The notes: generated by a model not told the origin, from the sequence alone. A DNA stretch of 64,000 nucleotides from Nocardioides sp. (GCA_002729525.1 PBYI01000051.1:99273-163272); one strand, 5' to 3'; numbered from the stretch's first letter, positions 9,007-18,640 are shown. Numbers and translations: made by a program.

Positions 9007-10179
9007 TCATTCGGCCGGGAGGTCGACGACGAGCACCGCGTGGTTGTCGTCGGCCCCGGCCCGCTCGACGGCCGCAGCGACCGAGGCGGCGACCTCGTCC
9101 GGTGAGTCGTGCGCGACCAGCAGCGCCGCGAGACAGGCCGGGTCCAGGCGTCCGTGGACCCCGTCGGTGGTGAGGACGTAGCGGTCGCCGGGCTCGTGCG
9201 GGTAGACCGCGACGTCCGGCTCGGACGCGCCGTCTGCGGCCACCGCCCGGTTGAGCACGACCCTCCTGTCGTCGACGCGGGCCTCGTCGGCAGTGAGCCG
9301 GCCCTCGTCCACGAGCGTCTGGGTGACGGTGTGGTCGCGGGTCAGCAGCGTCAGCCGGCCCGCACGCACCCGGTGGCACCGCGAGTCGCCGACGTGCCCG
9401 ACAGTCACCCGGGTCGGCCCGACCACCAGCGCGGTGAGGGTCGAGCCGATCTGCTCGCCGCCCGCCGGGTCCGCCGGGTCCGCCTGGTCCGCCGGGTCCG
9501 CCTGGTCCGCCGGGTCCGCCTGGTCCGCCGGGTGCGCCCGCTGCCGTCGCGCCACCTCCCGCGCCGCGGCCCGGTAGCCGTCGTCGAGCCCGACCAGCGG
9601 GTCGGCGGCGAGGGCGCGGGGGTCGAGGGCGGCCAGGACGGCCTCGGCGAGGCCGGGCACCCCGCCGAAACCGTCGGCGACGGCGTGCAGCACCCCGTCG
9701 GTGCGGACCGCGTCGAGCTGCTGCTCGCGCGCCCCCCGGGCGAGGGGGTGGCCGACGACGGGCTCGGGTCGGGCGACGTCGGTGGTGGTGGTGCTGGTCA
9801 TCAGGGCCTCCTGACCGCTGAGCCGCTCGGCGAGGAGCAGGAGGTCGCGGGTGCGGCTGTCGGCGTCGGCGCGCAGCTGCCGGGCGAAGGTCCGGCACGC
9901 CACGGCGGCGACGTCGGCCGGCTGGCCGACCACGAACCGGATGTCGGCCAGGCCGACGCCGGCGCGGCGCAGCGCCGCCACCAGGCGGGCGTCGGCGAGC
10001 TGCTCGACGGCGTACCAGCGGTAGCCGGTGTGCGGGTCGACCTCCACCGGTCGCAGCAGGTCGAGCTCGTCGTACAGACGCAGCGCCTTCGGCGTCAGCC
10101 CGCTCGCGCGGGCGACGTCGCCGATGCTCAGCAGCTCGGTCGGCTCCTGGGGCTCCTGCTGGTCCGGGGCGTCGCTCAC
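9007..10179 (-). CDS. MerR-type DNA-binding domain fused to a PP2C-type phosphatase domain
   Basis: In this 390-residue protein, residues about 15-85 form a MerR winged helix (LSIGDVARASGLTPKALRLYDELDLL, then TGYRWY). After a helical linker, residues about 145-388 look like a PP2C serine/threonine phosphatase: AVADGFGG, GSTLTALVV, VGHVGDSR, LTRDHTVTQTLVDEGRLT, LTTDGVHG and DDNHAVLVVDL. Most metal-binding aspartates are present; the usual early NQD/NED motif is altered. An in-frame 18-base tandem repeat adds a PADQAD stretch inside the phosphatase. The GTG at 10179 has GAGGAG upstream. The layout suggests a one-component regulator that senses by or acts through dephosphorylation; this is inference. 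Confidence 0.82.
   Translation of the reverse strand: MSDAPDQQEPQEPTELLSIGDVARASGLTPKALRLYDELDLLRPVEVDPHTGYRWYAVEQLADARLVAALRRAGVGLADIRFVVGQPADVAAVACRTFARQLRADADSRTRDLLLLAERLSGQEALMTSTTTTDVARPEPVVGHPLARGAREQQLDAVRTDGVLHAVADGFGGVPGLAEAVLAALDPRALAADPLVGLDDGYRAAAREVARRQRAHPADQADPADQADPADQADPADPAGGEQIGSTLTALVVGPTRVTVGHVGDSRCHRVRAGRLTLLTRDHTVTQTLVDEGRLTADEARVDDRRVVLNRAVAADGASEPDVAVYPHEPGDRYVLTTDGVHGRLDPACLAALLVAHDSPDEVAASVAAAVERAGADDNHAVLVVDLPAE
9461..9536 (-). repeat. 18-bp tandem repeat inside the MerR-PP2C gene
   Basis: About four copies of an 18-base unit (gtccgccgggtccgcctg) are read in frame on the minus strand as repeated PADQAD. The copies are nearly identical, which suggests recent expansion and likely variation between strains. 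Confidence 0.85.
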
Positions 10180-10260
10180 GGTGACCCACTCCTCGTCGGT
10201 GCGGCGCCGGTGACTCTCACCGGCGTACGACCGACGCTGCGGCCTGACCCAGGGTGAGGG

Positions 10261-11730
10261 TCAAGCGTCCTGCTGGTCCGCCCACCAGGCGACCAGCGCG
10301 GCGCGCGCGGCGTCCTCGGTCTGCGGGCCCTCGTCGAGACGCAGCTCGAGGAGGAACTGGTAGGCCTGACCGACCTCCCGGCCGGGGCCGATGCCGAGGA
10401 TCTCCATGATCTGGTTGCCGTCGAGGTCGGGCCGGATCGCGGCGAGCTCCTCCTCCTCGGTGAGCCGCTCGATGCGGACCTCGAGGTCGTCGTAGGTACG
10501 ACGCAGCCGCTCGGCCTTGCGCTTGTTGCGGGTGGTGCAGTCGGCGCGGGTGAGGACGTGCAGCCGCTCGAGCTCGGCGCCGGCGTCGCGGACGTAGCGG
10601 CGTACGGCGGAGTCGGTCCACTCGCCGGAGCCGTAGCCGTGGAAGCGCAGGTGCAGCTCGACGAGGTCGCTGACCGCGTCGACCTGGTCGTTCGGGAACC
10701 GCAGCGCCTTCATCCGCTTGCGGGTCATCTTCGCGCCGACGACGTCGTGGTGGTGGAAGGTCACCGCGCCGTCGGACTGGAAGCGGCGGGTGCGCGGCTT
10801 GCCGATGTCGTGCATGAGGGCTGCGAACCGGGAGACGAAGTCGGGGCCGCCGTCGCCGAGGCGGTGCTCGAGGTCGATCGACTGCTCCAGCACGGTCAGC
10901 GTGTGCTCGTAGACGTCCTTGTGCCGGTGGTGCTCGTCGCGCTCGAGCCGCAGCGCGGGCAGCTCGGGCAGCACCCGGTCGGCGATCCCGGTGTCGACAA
11001 GGAGGGTCAGTCCGCGGCGCGGGTAGCGCGCGCAGACGAGCTTGACGAGCTCGTCGCGGACCCGCTCGGCGGAGACGATCTCGATCCGGTCCGCCATCGC
11101 CGTCATCGCCGCGACGACCTCGGGTGCGACGTCGAAGCCCAGCTGGGCGGCGAACCGGGCGGCCCGCATCATCCGCAGCGGGTCGTCGGTGAACGACTCC
11201 TCCGGCGTGCCGGGCGTGCGCAGCCGGCGCTCGGCGAGGTCCACGATGCCGCCGTACGGGTCCTCGAAGCCACGACCGGGCACCCCGACCGCCATCGCGT
11301 TGACGGTGAAGTCGCGCCGCCCGAGGTCTCCGGCGAGGGAGTCGCCGAAGTTGACCTCCGGCTTGCGGGAGGAGGCGTCGTAGGACTCCGAGCGGTACGT
11401 CGTCACCTCGACGACCCAGTCGCCGCGCCGGGCGCCGATCGTGCCGAAGGCCCGACCCATGTCCCAGGTGGCGTCGCCCCACCGGCCGAGGATCTTCTCG
11501 GTCTCGTCGGGGCGGGCCGACGTGGTCAGGTCGAGGTCGTGCTGCTCGCGGCCGAGCATCGCGTCGCGCACCGGGCCGCCGACGAGGTAGAGCTCGTGAC
11601 CGGCGGCGGCGAACCGCTCGCCCAGGCCGTCGAGCACGGGGCCGAGCCGGTCGAGCTCGGCGGCGACCCGCTGCTGCACCTCGACCATGGAGAGCGGCGC
11701 CGCGGGGGCGGTCGGGTCGGGGCTGGGCAC
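10261..11730 (-). CDS. cca: CCA tRNA nucleotidyltransferase
   Basis: This 489-residue enzyme adds or repairs the 3' CCA end of tRNAs. The nucleotidyltransferase head has LYLVGGPVRDAMLG and DLDLTTSARP, followed by RRDFTVNAMA and the DPLRMMRAARFAAQLGF segment. An HD domain (RFAALMHDIGKPRTR) follows in the C-terminal half, as in the actinobacterial form. The GTG at 11730 gives full family length. It is divergent from the DUF6049-murJ block, with 74 bases between, as near many actinobacterial murJ genes. One tRNA in this window carries CCA in its gene and two do not, so the enzyme is needed for synthesis. Confidence 0.95.
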   Translation of the reverse strand: MPSPDPTAPAAPLSMVEVQQRVAAELDRLGPVLDGLGERFAAAGHELYLVGGPVRDAMLGREQHDLDLTTSARPDETEKILGRWGDATWDMGRAFGTIGARRGDWVVEVTTYRSESYDASSRKPEVNFGDSLAGDLGRRDFTVNAMAVGVPGRGFEDPYGGIVDLAERRLRTPGTPEESFTDDPLRMMRAARFAAQLGFDVAPEVVAAMTAMADRIEIVSAERVRDELVKLVCARYPRRGLTLLVDTGIADRVLPELPALRLERDEHHRHKDVYEHTLTVLEQSIDLEHRLGDGGPDFVSRFAALMHDIGKPRTRRFQSDGAVTFHHHDVVGAKMTRKRMKALRFPNDQVDAVSDLVELHLRFHGYGSGEWTDSAVRRYVRDAGAELERLHVLTRADCTTRNKRKAERLRRTYDDLEVRIERLTEEEELAAIRPDLDGNQIMEILGIGPGREVGQAYQFLLELRLDEGPQTEDAARAALVAWWADQQDA

Positions 11731-11804
11731 GGGCGAGGATTCTAGGTCCGGCGCGCCCCTGACGCACGACGGCGACCACAGGGGCCCCGACTAGGCTGCG
11801 GCCC

Positions 11805-14219
11805 GTGCTGTGCCCCCCGCGTCGACGTCGTGCCCGCGGGCGCGTCACGGCGCCGGTGCTGCTGGCGCTGCTGCTGGCCGTCCTCCTGCCCGGACTGACG
11901 GTCGGTCCCGTCGCGTCGGCCGCGCCCGGTGCCGCGTCCGCGCCCGCCGAGGTGTCGCCCCTGCGCGTCGTCATCACCGACCTGACGCCGGGCGAGGTGC
12001 CCACGAGCGGTCAGCTCGAGATGCGTGGCACGGTCACCAACCGCAGCGAGGAGACCTGGACCACGATCAACCTGTACGCCGTGCTGGGCGACGACCTGCC
12101 GGCCCTGACCAACCCCGGTCAGCTCGAGGGCGCGATGGACGTGCCGGCCGATGCGTACGTCGGGAGCCGCCGCACCGACGTCGGCTCGCCCGGCAAGGTC
12201 GACGAGCTCGCGCCGGGCGCGACCGCCGCCTGGTCGATCACGGTGCCCGCGTCGGCGCTGCAGGTCGAGGGTGGCGGCGTCTACTGGTTCGGCGTGCACG
12301 CCAGCGGCCAGAGCGAGAGCACGCCGCGCGACGACTTCGCCGACGGCCGGGCCCGCACGTTCCTCCCCTACGTGCCCGGCCGGGTCCGCGAGCCCGTCGA
12401 CGTCGGCCTGGTGCTGCCGGTGACCCGCACGGTCCGGTACGCCGCGGACGGTCGAGTCTCCGAGACCGACAAGTGGCTGCGCGCGCTCGGGCCGGGCGGA
12501 CGTCTCGGCCGGTTGCTGGAGTTCGGCAGCGCGGCCGACGGCGTGCTCACCTGGGTGCTCGACCCGGCCCTCGTCGACGCGGTCGGTCGCCTGGCCGACG
12601 GCAACCCCGGCCGCTCACTCGCCCCGACCGTCGACGCCGACGGCGACCCGGTGGAGCAGCCGACCGCCGAGCCGTCCGGCGACCCGTCCGACACCGCGTC
12701 AGCCACCGACGAGCCGGCCGAGCCGGCCGAGCCCGCCGACCCGGGCCAGTCGGTGACCGACGCCGACGGCGACGGGGAGACCGACGACGACCAGGCCGCC
12801 GTCGAGCCGGCGGCGCCCGCCGATCCCGACACCCCGGTGGCGCGGGTCGCCCGCGGGTGGCTCGACCGGCTCGCGGAGGTCACCGACGGCGACGAGGTGC
12901 TGACCCTCCCGTACGGCGACGTCGACGTGGTCGCCGCCCGGCGGCACGCCCCCGACCTGCTCGAGGTCGCCCAGGCCCAGTCGAGCGAGACGCTCGCCGA
13001 GCTCGGCATCGAGCGCAGCCCCGTGGTGGCGCCCGGCGACGGGCTCATCGACCTCGCGGCCCTCGCCGGCGCCCCGGCCGAGGCACAGGTGCTGCTCAGC
13101 GACGACGCCTTCACCGACCGCCCCCGCGCGGTCGCCAGCATCGCCGGCAACCGGGTGCTCGTCGCGTCCTCCGGCGCTGCCGCGGGCAGTCCCGGCCCGT
13201 CGCCGCGCATCGGCACCGTCGCCTTGCGCCAGCGGGTCCTCGCCGAGGCAGCCGTCCGGGCCATCAAGTCCGACCAGCCGCCGCTGGTCGTGGTGCTGCC
13301 CACCATGTGGGGCCTCGACGACCCCGAGGGCTTCTTCGCCGGCCTCGACGTCCCGTGGCTCACGCTGCGCGGGCTGTCCCAGATCGCTGCGACCGCGACG
13401 ACCCAGGTGCTCCCCGACGACGCCCTCGACTACCCCGAGTCGGCCGAGAAGGCCCAGCTCAAGCGGCGGACCTTCGAGTCGGCCGAGGACCTCGTCGACG
13501 CCGGTGAGGCGCTGCAGACCCTGCTCACCGAGAACAACCAGGTCGCCGCCGAGATCACCGAGCAGGCGCTCACCGGGCTGGGCTACTCCGCGCGCAACCA
13601 CGAGCGCACCGCCCGGCGCCACGCCCGCCGCGCCGGCACCTGGGTGAGCGACCGGCTCGCCCAGGGCACCATCAGCGCCGCCGAGGGCGTCACCCTCTCC
13701 AGCGAGTCGGGCACCTTCCTGGTCACCGTCCGCAACCGGCTCCCCGAGCCGGTCACGGTGCGGATCGAGGCGGTCTCCGACCCCGACATCGACATCACCA
13801 CCAGCGAGCTGGTCGACCTCGGGCCGCGCAGCCGGGTCACCGTGCCGCTGGTCGCGACCACCACCTCCACCCGCGTGCACAACGTCGTCCTGCGCGTCGT
13901 CGACGGCGCCGACCGGCCCACCGGAGCCACCACCACGCTGCCGATCCGCTCGGTCCAGGTGAGCGGCGTGATCTGGCTGATCATCGGTACCGGCGTCGGG
14001 GTGCTGTTCCTCGCGATCGCCTTGCGACTGATCCGGCGCTTCCGGGCCCACCGGGCCGCCCGCGACGGCGCGGCGGACGGTGACGGCGGGGGCACCGGCG
14101 ACAGCGAGCGCGACCACACCACCGGCGCGACCGACGAGGACGGCGCCGCGTCGGCAGCACCGCACGACCGCGCCACTGACGGCGAGCGCACGACGTACGA
14201 CGGCGCGGGTCGCCCGTGA
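11805..14219 (+). CDS. DUF6049-family secreted membrane protein
   Basis: The 804-residue protein has a basic N-terminus and signal-type hydrophobic segment (about 13-40, ending in ASAAPG). A large extracellular region follows, with an acidic Pro/Glu/Asp-rich linker around 280-345. One membrane helix lies near residue 723-745 (IWLIIGTGVGVLFLAIAL), followed by a charged cytoplasmic tail. This architecture and the position directly before murJ fit the DUF6049 family. The stop overlaps the murJ start by 4 bases, so the two are coupled. Its function is unknown; a role with lipid II flipping or wall assembly is inferred from synteny. Confidence 0.8.
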   Translation: MLCPPRRRRARGRVTAPVLLALLLAVLLPGLTVGPVASAAPGAASAPAEVSPLRVVITDLTPGEVPTSGQLEMRGTVTNRSEETWTTINLYAVLGDDLPALTNPGQLEGAMDVPADAYVGSRRTDVGSPGKVDELAPGATAAWSITVPASALQVEGGGVYWFGVHASGQSESTPRDDFADGRARTFLPYVPGRVREPVDVGLVLPVTRTVRYAADGRVSETDKWLRALGPGGRLGRLLEFGSAADGVLTWVLDPALVDAVGRLADGNPGRSLAPTVDADGDPVEQPTAEPSGDPSDTASATDEPAEPAEPADPGQSVTDADGDGETDDDQAAVEPAAPADPDTPVARVARGWLDRLAEVTDGDEVLTLPYGDVDVVAARRHAPDLLEVAQAQSSETLAELGIERSPVVAPGDGLIDLAALAGAPAEAQVLLSDDAFTDRPRAVASIAGNRVLVASSGAAAGSPGPSPRIGTVALRQRVLAEAAVRAIKSDQPPLVVVLPTMWGLDDPEGFFAGLDVPWLTLRGLSQIAATATTQVLPDDALDYPESAEKAQLKRRTFESAEDLVDAGEALQTLLTENNQVAAEITEQALTGLGYSARNHERTARRHARRAGTWVSDRLAQGTISAAEGVTLSSESGTFLVTVRNRLPEPVTVRIEAVSDPDIDITTSELVDLGPRSRVTVPLVATTTSTRVHNVVLRVVDGADRPTGATTTLPIRSVQVSGVIWLIIGTGVGVLFLAIALRLIRRFRAHRAARDGAADGDGGGTGDSERDHTTGATDEDGAASAAPHDRATDGERTTYDGAGRP

Positions 14220-15886
14220 GCGAGGAGCAGCAGGGCACCGCCCGGCTCGACGACGAGCGGCGCGCGGTGCTCGGGTCCAGCGCGGTCATGGCCGCCGGCA
14301 CCATCGTGTCGCGCGCCAGCGGCTTCGTGCGCTCGGCGCTGCTGGCCGCCGCGCTCGGCGCCGGACTGCACGCCGACCTGTTCACGATCGCCAACACGAT
14401 CCCGAACATGCTCTACATCCTGCTGGCCGGCGGCGTCTTCAACGCCGTGCTGGTGCCGCAGCTGGTCCGTGCCGGCAAGGAGGATCCCGACGGCGGGGCG
14501 GCGTACACCAACCGGGTCGTCACCCTGGCGATGCTCTTCCTGGGCGCGGTCACCGTGCTGCTCGTGGCCTTCGCGCCGCAGGTGATGGACATCTACCTGT
14601 CGAGCTCCTTCGACGACCCCGACCTGGCACCCCAGCTGGAGTCGGTCGTCGCGCTGGCCCGCTACTGCCTGCCGCAGGTCTTCTTCTACGGCATGTTCGT
14701 GCTGGTCGGGCAGATCCTCAACGCCCGCGGCCTCTTCGGCCCGATGATGTGGGCGCCGATCGCCAACAACGTCATCTCGGTGCTGGTGCTCGTGGGCTAC
14801 CTGCTGGTGTGGGGCCCCGCCAGCGGTCCCGAGCTCGAGGGTGCGTACGACGGCGCGCAGGAGGCCGTGCTCGGCATCGGCTCGACGCTCGGCATCGCCG
14901 CGCAGCTGCTGATCCTGGTGCCCTACCTGCGCAAGGCCGGGTTCACCTTCCGCCCACGCTTCGACTTCCGCGACGCCGGCCTCGGGCGCACCTTCCGCCT
15001 CGGCGCCTGGACCGTCGCCTTCGTGGTGGTCAACCAGCTCGCCTACACCGTCGTCGTACGCCTGGCGTCCAGCGGTACGGCGGGCGGCGGCGACGGCACC
15101 GGCTACACCGTCTACTCCTCGACCTTCCTCATCGTGATGGTGCCGCACTCGGTCATCACCGTCTCGCTGGCGACCGCGATCCTGCCGCGCCTGTCGGCCC
15201 GCGCCGCCGACGGCGACCTCGCCGGCCTGGGCCGCACGCTGGCCAGCACGCTGCGCACGTCCCTCGCGGTGGTGCTCCCGGTCGCAGCGTTGCTGCCGCT
15301 GGTCGCGACCGACGTCGCCAACGTGATCTGGGGCCACGGCGCCGCCGCCGACGACATCGGGTCCTACGCCCCGTCGCTGGCGCTGTTCGCGCCCGGCCTG
15401 GTGATGTTCACCGTCCACTACCTGATGCTGCGCGGCTTCTACGCCCTCGAGCAGACCCGCACGGTCTTCTGGGTGCAGTGCGTCATCGGCGTCACCAACG
15501 TCGCCGCCGCCCTCGTCGGCGTACGCCTCACCGACGCGGCCGGCACCGCTCCCGCACTGGTCCTGGCCTACGGCACGGCGTACCTCGTGGGCTCGGTGGT
15601 GTCCTACGGCGTGCTGCGCCGCCGGCTCGGCGACCTCGAGGACGCCCGCACCACCCGGTACGTCGTCCGCCTCGCCCTCGCGGTCGCGGTCTCCACGGCA
15701 GCCGGGCTGCTCGTCGTGTGGGCCCTGAGCGCACTGGGCGACGAGCCGCACTGGTCGCTGGCGCTCCTGCGCGGTGCCGTGGTGGCGCTCGTCGACGGTG
15801 CGGTGTTCCTCGCCATGGCCCGGGTGCTGCACCTGCGCGAGGTGACCGACGTGGTCGGCACGCTCGTGGCGCGGGTGCGGCGCTGA
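14216..15886 (+). CDS. murJ: Lipid II flippase MurJ (MviN)
   Basis: The 556-residue polytopic protein has about 14 hydrophobic segments. The N-terminal AAGTIVSRASGFVRSALLAAALG and NTIPNMLYILLAGGVFNAVLVPQLV stretches are diagnostic of the MviN/MurJ branch of the MOP exporters, which move lipid II across the membrane. Unlike Mycobacterium tuberculosis, where the flippase is fused to a pseudokinase and a sugar-binding-like end, the protein stops after the membrane domain. The intracellular and extracellular parts are coded by the next gene. The GTG at 14216 overlaps the upstream stop. Confidence 0.94.
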   Translation: MSEEQQGTARLDDERRAVLGSSAVMAAGTIVSRASGFVRSALLAAALGAGLHADLFTIANTIPNMLYILLAGGVFNAVLVPQLVRAGKEDPDGGAAYTNRVVTLAMLFLGAVTVLLVAFAPQVMDIYLSSSFDDPDLAPQLESVVALARYCLPQVFFYGMFVLVGQILNARGLFGPMMWAPIANNVISVLVLVGYLLVWGPASGPELEGAYDGAQEAVLGIGSTLGIAAQLLILVPYLRKAGFTFRPRFDFRDAGLGRTFRLGAWTVAFVVVNQLAYTVVVRLASSGTAGGGDGTGYTVYSSTFLIVMVPHSVITVSLATAILPRLSARAADGDLAGLGRTLASTLRTSLAVVLPVAALLPLVATDVANVIWGHGAAADDIGSYAPSLALFAPGLVMFTVHYLMLRGFYALEQTRTVFWVQCVIGVTNVAAALVGVRLTDAAGTAPALVLAYGTAYLVGSVVSYGVLRRRLGDLEDARTTRYVVRLALAVAVSTAAGLLVVWALSALGDEPHWSLALLRGAVVALVDGAVFLAMARVLHLREVTDVVGTLVARVRR

Positions 15887-16011
15887 CGTCGTACCGGACC
15901 GGCCGGGACAGCCTGGGACAAACGGCTCGCGAGGTGGGACGACGGTCCTACGATGGGCCCGCGGGCCCCCGCGCCCGCCGCAGGCCAGCAGCAGACGACC
16001 AGGAGGGCCCG

Positions 16012-17919
16012 GTGCCGCACGCGACCCGCCCGGGCGACCTGCTCGCCGGTCGCTACCGGCTGGTCGACCTGCTCACCGAGAGCGGCGACGGTCGTTTCTG
16101 GCGGGGTCACGACGAGGTGCTCGAGCGCCACGTGGCCATCCACGTGATCGCCGCCGGCGACCAGCGTGCGCCGCGGTTGATGGAGGCCGCCCGTCGCTCG
16201 GCCACCGTCCACGACCCCCGGGTGCTGCGCGTCCTGGACGCCGACGACTCCGGCGACGTCTGCTACGTCGTCAACGAGTGGGGCTGGGGCGCCTCGCTCG
16301 ACGTCATCGCCAACGGCACCGGCACGCTGTCGGCCCGCAAGGCCGCCTGGCTGGTCGCGGAGGTCGCCGACTCGATCGGCACCGCGCACGCCGCCGGAGT
16401 GGCCCACGGGCGGCTGGTGCCCGAGAACGTCCTCGTCGACCGCACCGGTGGCGTGCGGGTGATCGGGCTCTGCGTCGACGCCGCCCTGCACGGGCTGTCC
16501 GAGGGACGCCCGCAGGAGGACCTCACCGACCTCGCCGGTCTCCTCTACTGCGCGCTCACCACCCGGTGGGCCGGCGCGTCCGGCTCCAACGTCACTCCCG
16601 CGCCCCGCGACCACGGCCAGGTGCTGCGACCCCGTCGGGTCCGGGCCGGGATCCCGCGCCCGCTCGACGCGGCGTGTGACGTCCTCCTGCACCCCGACGA
16701 GGCCCACCGCCACGCCGACCTCGCGGCCGAGGTCTCCTCGGCCCGGGGGCTGTCGGCCTTCCTGGCCGACTTCGTGGGCGACCCGGCCGGCATGGACCGC
16801 GCCCTGCTCGCCAGCACGCCCGACGTGCTCCCCGACGAGGAGCTGGTCACCCTTCCCCCGGTGCCGGAGCTCACCCCGCACGACCAGCAGCGGATGGCCG
16901 GCGCCTACCCCGAGCCGCCGCCCACCGAGGCCGGCGCCGAGCCGCGCGCGGACCCGGACGCCGCTCCCGACCCGGACCGTCCCACGGAGGCCGGCGTCCC
17001 CATCTTCGGGGAGGAGGGCGACGACGTGTCCTGGCTGGAGCGGCGCGCCACACCCGCCCCGCCGCCGCCGTTCGACGAGCCGCCGGAGCGCCCGCTCTTC
17101 GCCCCCGACCCCTCGGACGGCTCGCCCGCCCGTACGCCCCGCGCCGACGCGTCGCAGACCAGCGTCCGTCCGCGGGACGAGTACTGGCCCTGGGACACCG
17201 GCACCGGCGTCGGGGCCGCCGGCACCGGCACCGGCCTCGGCGCGGTCGGCCGCTGGGACGACACCGCCGAGGGCGAGCCGGTCCCGGAGAACCACTCCGG
17301 CCGCTTCTGGCTGCGCCTCGCCGTGGCGCTCGCGATCGCGGCGGTCGTCGCGGTCGTCGCACTCGTCGCGGTCAACGTCTCGGAGGGTCGCAGCATCCTC
17401 GGGGAGGAGAGCACCGCGTCGTCCACGCCGTCGGCGACGACCACGCCGAGCGAGGCCGTCACCGCCACCCCGCTCACCGACCTCTCCGTCACCGTGCTCG
17501 ACCCGCAGGGCACCGACGGCGGCGAGAACGACGACGAGGCGCCGCTGGCCGTCGACGGCGACGGCTCGACCGCGTGGACGACCTCCGGCTACAACGACCA
17601 GCTCGGACCACCGCCCGGCCTCAAGACCGGCGTCGGCATCGTCATCGACCTGGGTGGTCCGCAGGACGTCAGCGAGATCGACGTCGAGCTCCAGGGCGAG
17701 CCGACCAGCCTGTCGCTCTACCTCACCGACGACCTCCCCGGCTCGGTCGACGGGCTCGACCCGGTCGACACCCCCACCGACGTCGGTACGTCGGTCACCA
17801 CGACGCTCGACGCCCCGGTGACCGCCTCCTACCTGACGGTCTGGCTCACCTCGCTCCCGCAGGACGACGACGGCCGGTTCCGCGGGCGCGTCGCGGAGGT
17901 GACCGTCCGTGCCAGCTGA
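16012..17919 (+). CDS. Membrane pseudokinase with discoidin-like extracellular domain (MurJ partner)
   Basis: The roughly 635-residue protein has an N-terminal kinase-like domain (about 8-250), but the catalytic marks are lost: the ATP-lysine position reads HVAIHVI, HRD is replaced in AHGRLVPENVLV, and there is no DFG. A long proline- and acid-rich linker precedes one membrane helix (about 434-457). The outer part (about 485-635) reads like a discoidin/F5-8C fold (DGDGSTAWTTSGYN, VIDLGGPQDVSEIDVEL). The GTG at 16012 has AGGAGG upstream. The open frame runs upstream through murJ in another frame, but that part is arginine-rich shadow. In mycobacteria the equivalent domain is fused to MviN and binds FhaA after phosphorylation; fhaA is also in this window. 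Confidence 0.85.
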   Translation: MPHATRPGDLLAGRYRLVDLLTESGDGRFWRGHDEVLERHVAIHVIAAGDQRAPRLMEAARRSATVHDPRVLRVLDADDSGDVCYVVNEWGWGASLDVIANGTGTLSARKAAWLVAEVADSIGTAHAAGVAHGRLVPENVLVDRTGGVRVIGLCVDAALHGLSEGRPQEDLTDLAGLLYCALTTRWAGASGSNVTPAPRDHGQVLRPRRVRAGIPRPLDAACDVLLHPDEAHRHADLAAEVSSARGLSAFLADFVGDPAGMDRALLASTPDVLPDEELVTLPPVPELTPHDQQRMAGAYPEPPPTEAGAEPRADPDAAPDPDRPTEAGVPIFGEEGDDVSWLERRATPAPPPPFDEPPERPLFAPDPSDGSPARTPRADASQTSVRPRDEYWPWDTGTGVGAAGTGTGLGAVGRWDDTAEGEPVPENHSGRFWLRLAVALAIAAVVAVVALVAVNVSEGRSILGEESTASSTPSATTTPSEAVTATPLTDLSVTVLDPQGTDGGENDDEAPLAVDGDGSTAWTTSGYNDQLGPPPGLKTGVGIVIDLGGPQDVSEIDVELQGEPTSLSLYLTDDLPGSVDGLDPVDTPTDVGTSVTTTLDAPVTASYLTVWLTSLPQDDDGRFRGRVAEVTVRAS

Positions 17920-18640
17920 GGCCGGCGACCCGGACGAGGGCGACGAGCGCGACGACGCAGCCCTCCTCGCCGCCCACGTCGCGGGCGACAGCGACGCGTT
18001 TGGCGTGCTGTTCCGACGACACCGCGACCGGCTCTGGGCGGTCGCCCTGCGCACGATGGGCGCCCCCGAGTCCGCCGCGGACGGTCTCCAGGACGGCATG
18101 GTGGCGGCGTACCGGCGGGCGGGCTCGTTCCGCGGCGACGCGGCCGTGACGACCTGGCTGCACCGGGTCGTGGTCAACGCCTGCCTCGACCGGCTGCGCG
18201 CGCAGAAGGTACGCCGCGCCGACCCGCTCCCCGAGCAGCTGGAGGAGTACGACGCCCGCGCCCGCGGCACGGGGGGCGCCGGCGTCGAGCCGCTGGCCTC
18301 GGGCTCGGCCGCGGACGCACGCGACCCCGCCGACGAGGCGGTCTCCGCCGAGCGGCGCCGCCGGGTCCTCGCCGCGCTCGCCGAGCTGCCCGCCCAGCAG
18401 CGCGCCGCGCTCGTGCTCGTCGACATGGAGGGCTACCCCGTCGCCGAGGTGGCCGAGATGCTCGACTGCAAGGTCGGCACCGTGAAGTCGCGGTGCGCCC
18501 GCGGCCGCGCGCGCCTCGCGTCGCGTCTCGCCGACCTGGTGGGGCCGCCGGGGCCCGACCGGGAGCCGGACGACGGGAACCACGTCGGGTCCGGAGCCGT
18601 CCCAGAGGGCGGAGGCGGCACCCGGGGCCCACCGGCCTGA
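17909..18640 (+). CDS. sigM: ECF RNA polymerase sigma factor, SigM type
   Basis: The 243-residue protein has a sigma-70 region 2 (about 20-95, with DAFGVLFRRHRDRLWAVALR and TWLHRVVVNACLDRLR) and a region 4 (about 150-205, LAELPAQQRAALVLVDMEGYPVAEVAEMLDCKVGTVKSR). A Gly/Pro tail follows. It overlaps the pseudokinase gene by 11 bases and is followed by a membrane protein gene and trxB-trxA. This matches the mycobacterial sigM locus, which is why I assign the SigM type. It is expected to be held by the next gene product at the membrane. Confidence 0.88.
   Translation: MPAEAGDPDEGDERDDAALLAAHVAGDSDAFGVLFRRHRDRLWAVALRTMGAPESAADGLQDGMVAAYRRAGSFRGDAAVTTWLHRVVVNACLDRLRAQKVRRADPLPEQLEEYDARARGTGGAGVEPLASGSAADARDPADEAVSAERRRRVLAALAELPAQQRAALVLVDMEGYPVAEVAEMLDCKVGTVKSRCARGRARLASRLADLVGPPGPDREPDDGNHVGSGAVPEGGGGTRGPPA

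Noticed and set aside
9461..9536. Second short repeat cluster, possible CRISPR or origin iterons
   Set aside because: The 18-base units have no spacers and are in frame, coding PADQAD in the phosphatase domain.
14080..16011. In-frame extension of the pseudokinase gene through murJ
   Set aside because: The extension is an arginine-rich shadow of murJ. The kinase-like domain starts directly after the GTG at 16012, which has AGGAGG upstream.
15604..18426. Minus-strand 940-codon frame over murJ end, pseudokinase and sigM
   Set aside because: It is antisense to three supported genes and has no recognisable domain.
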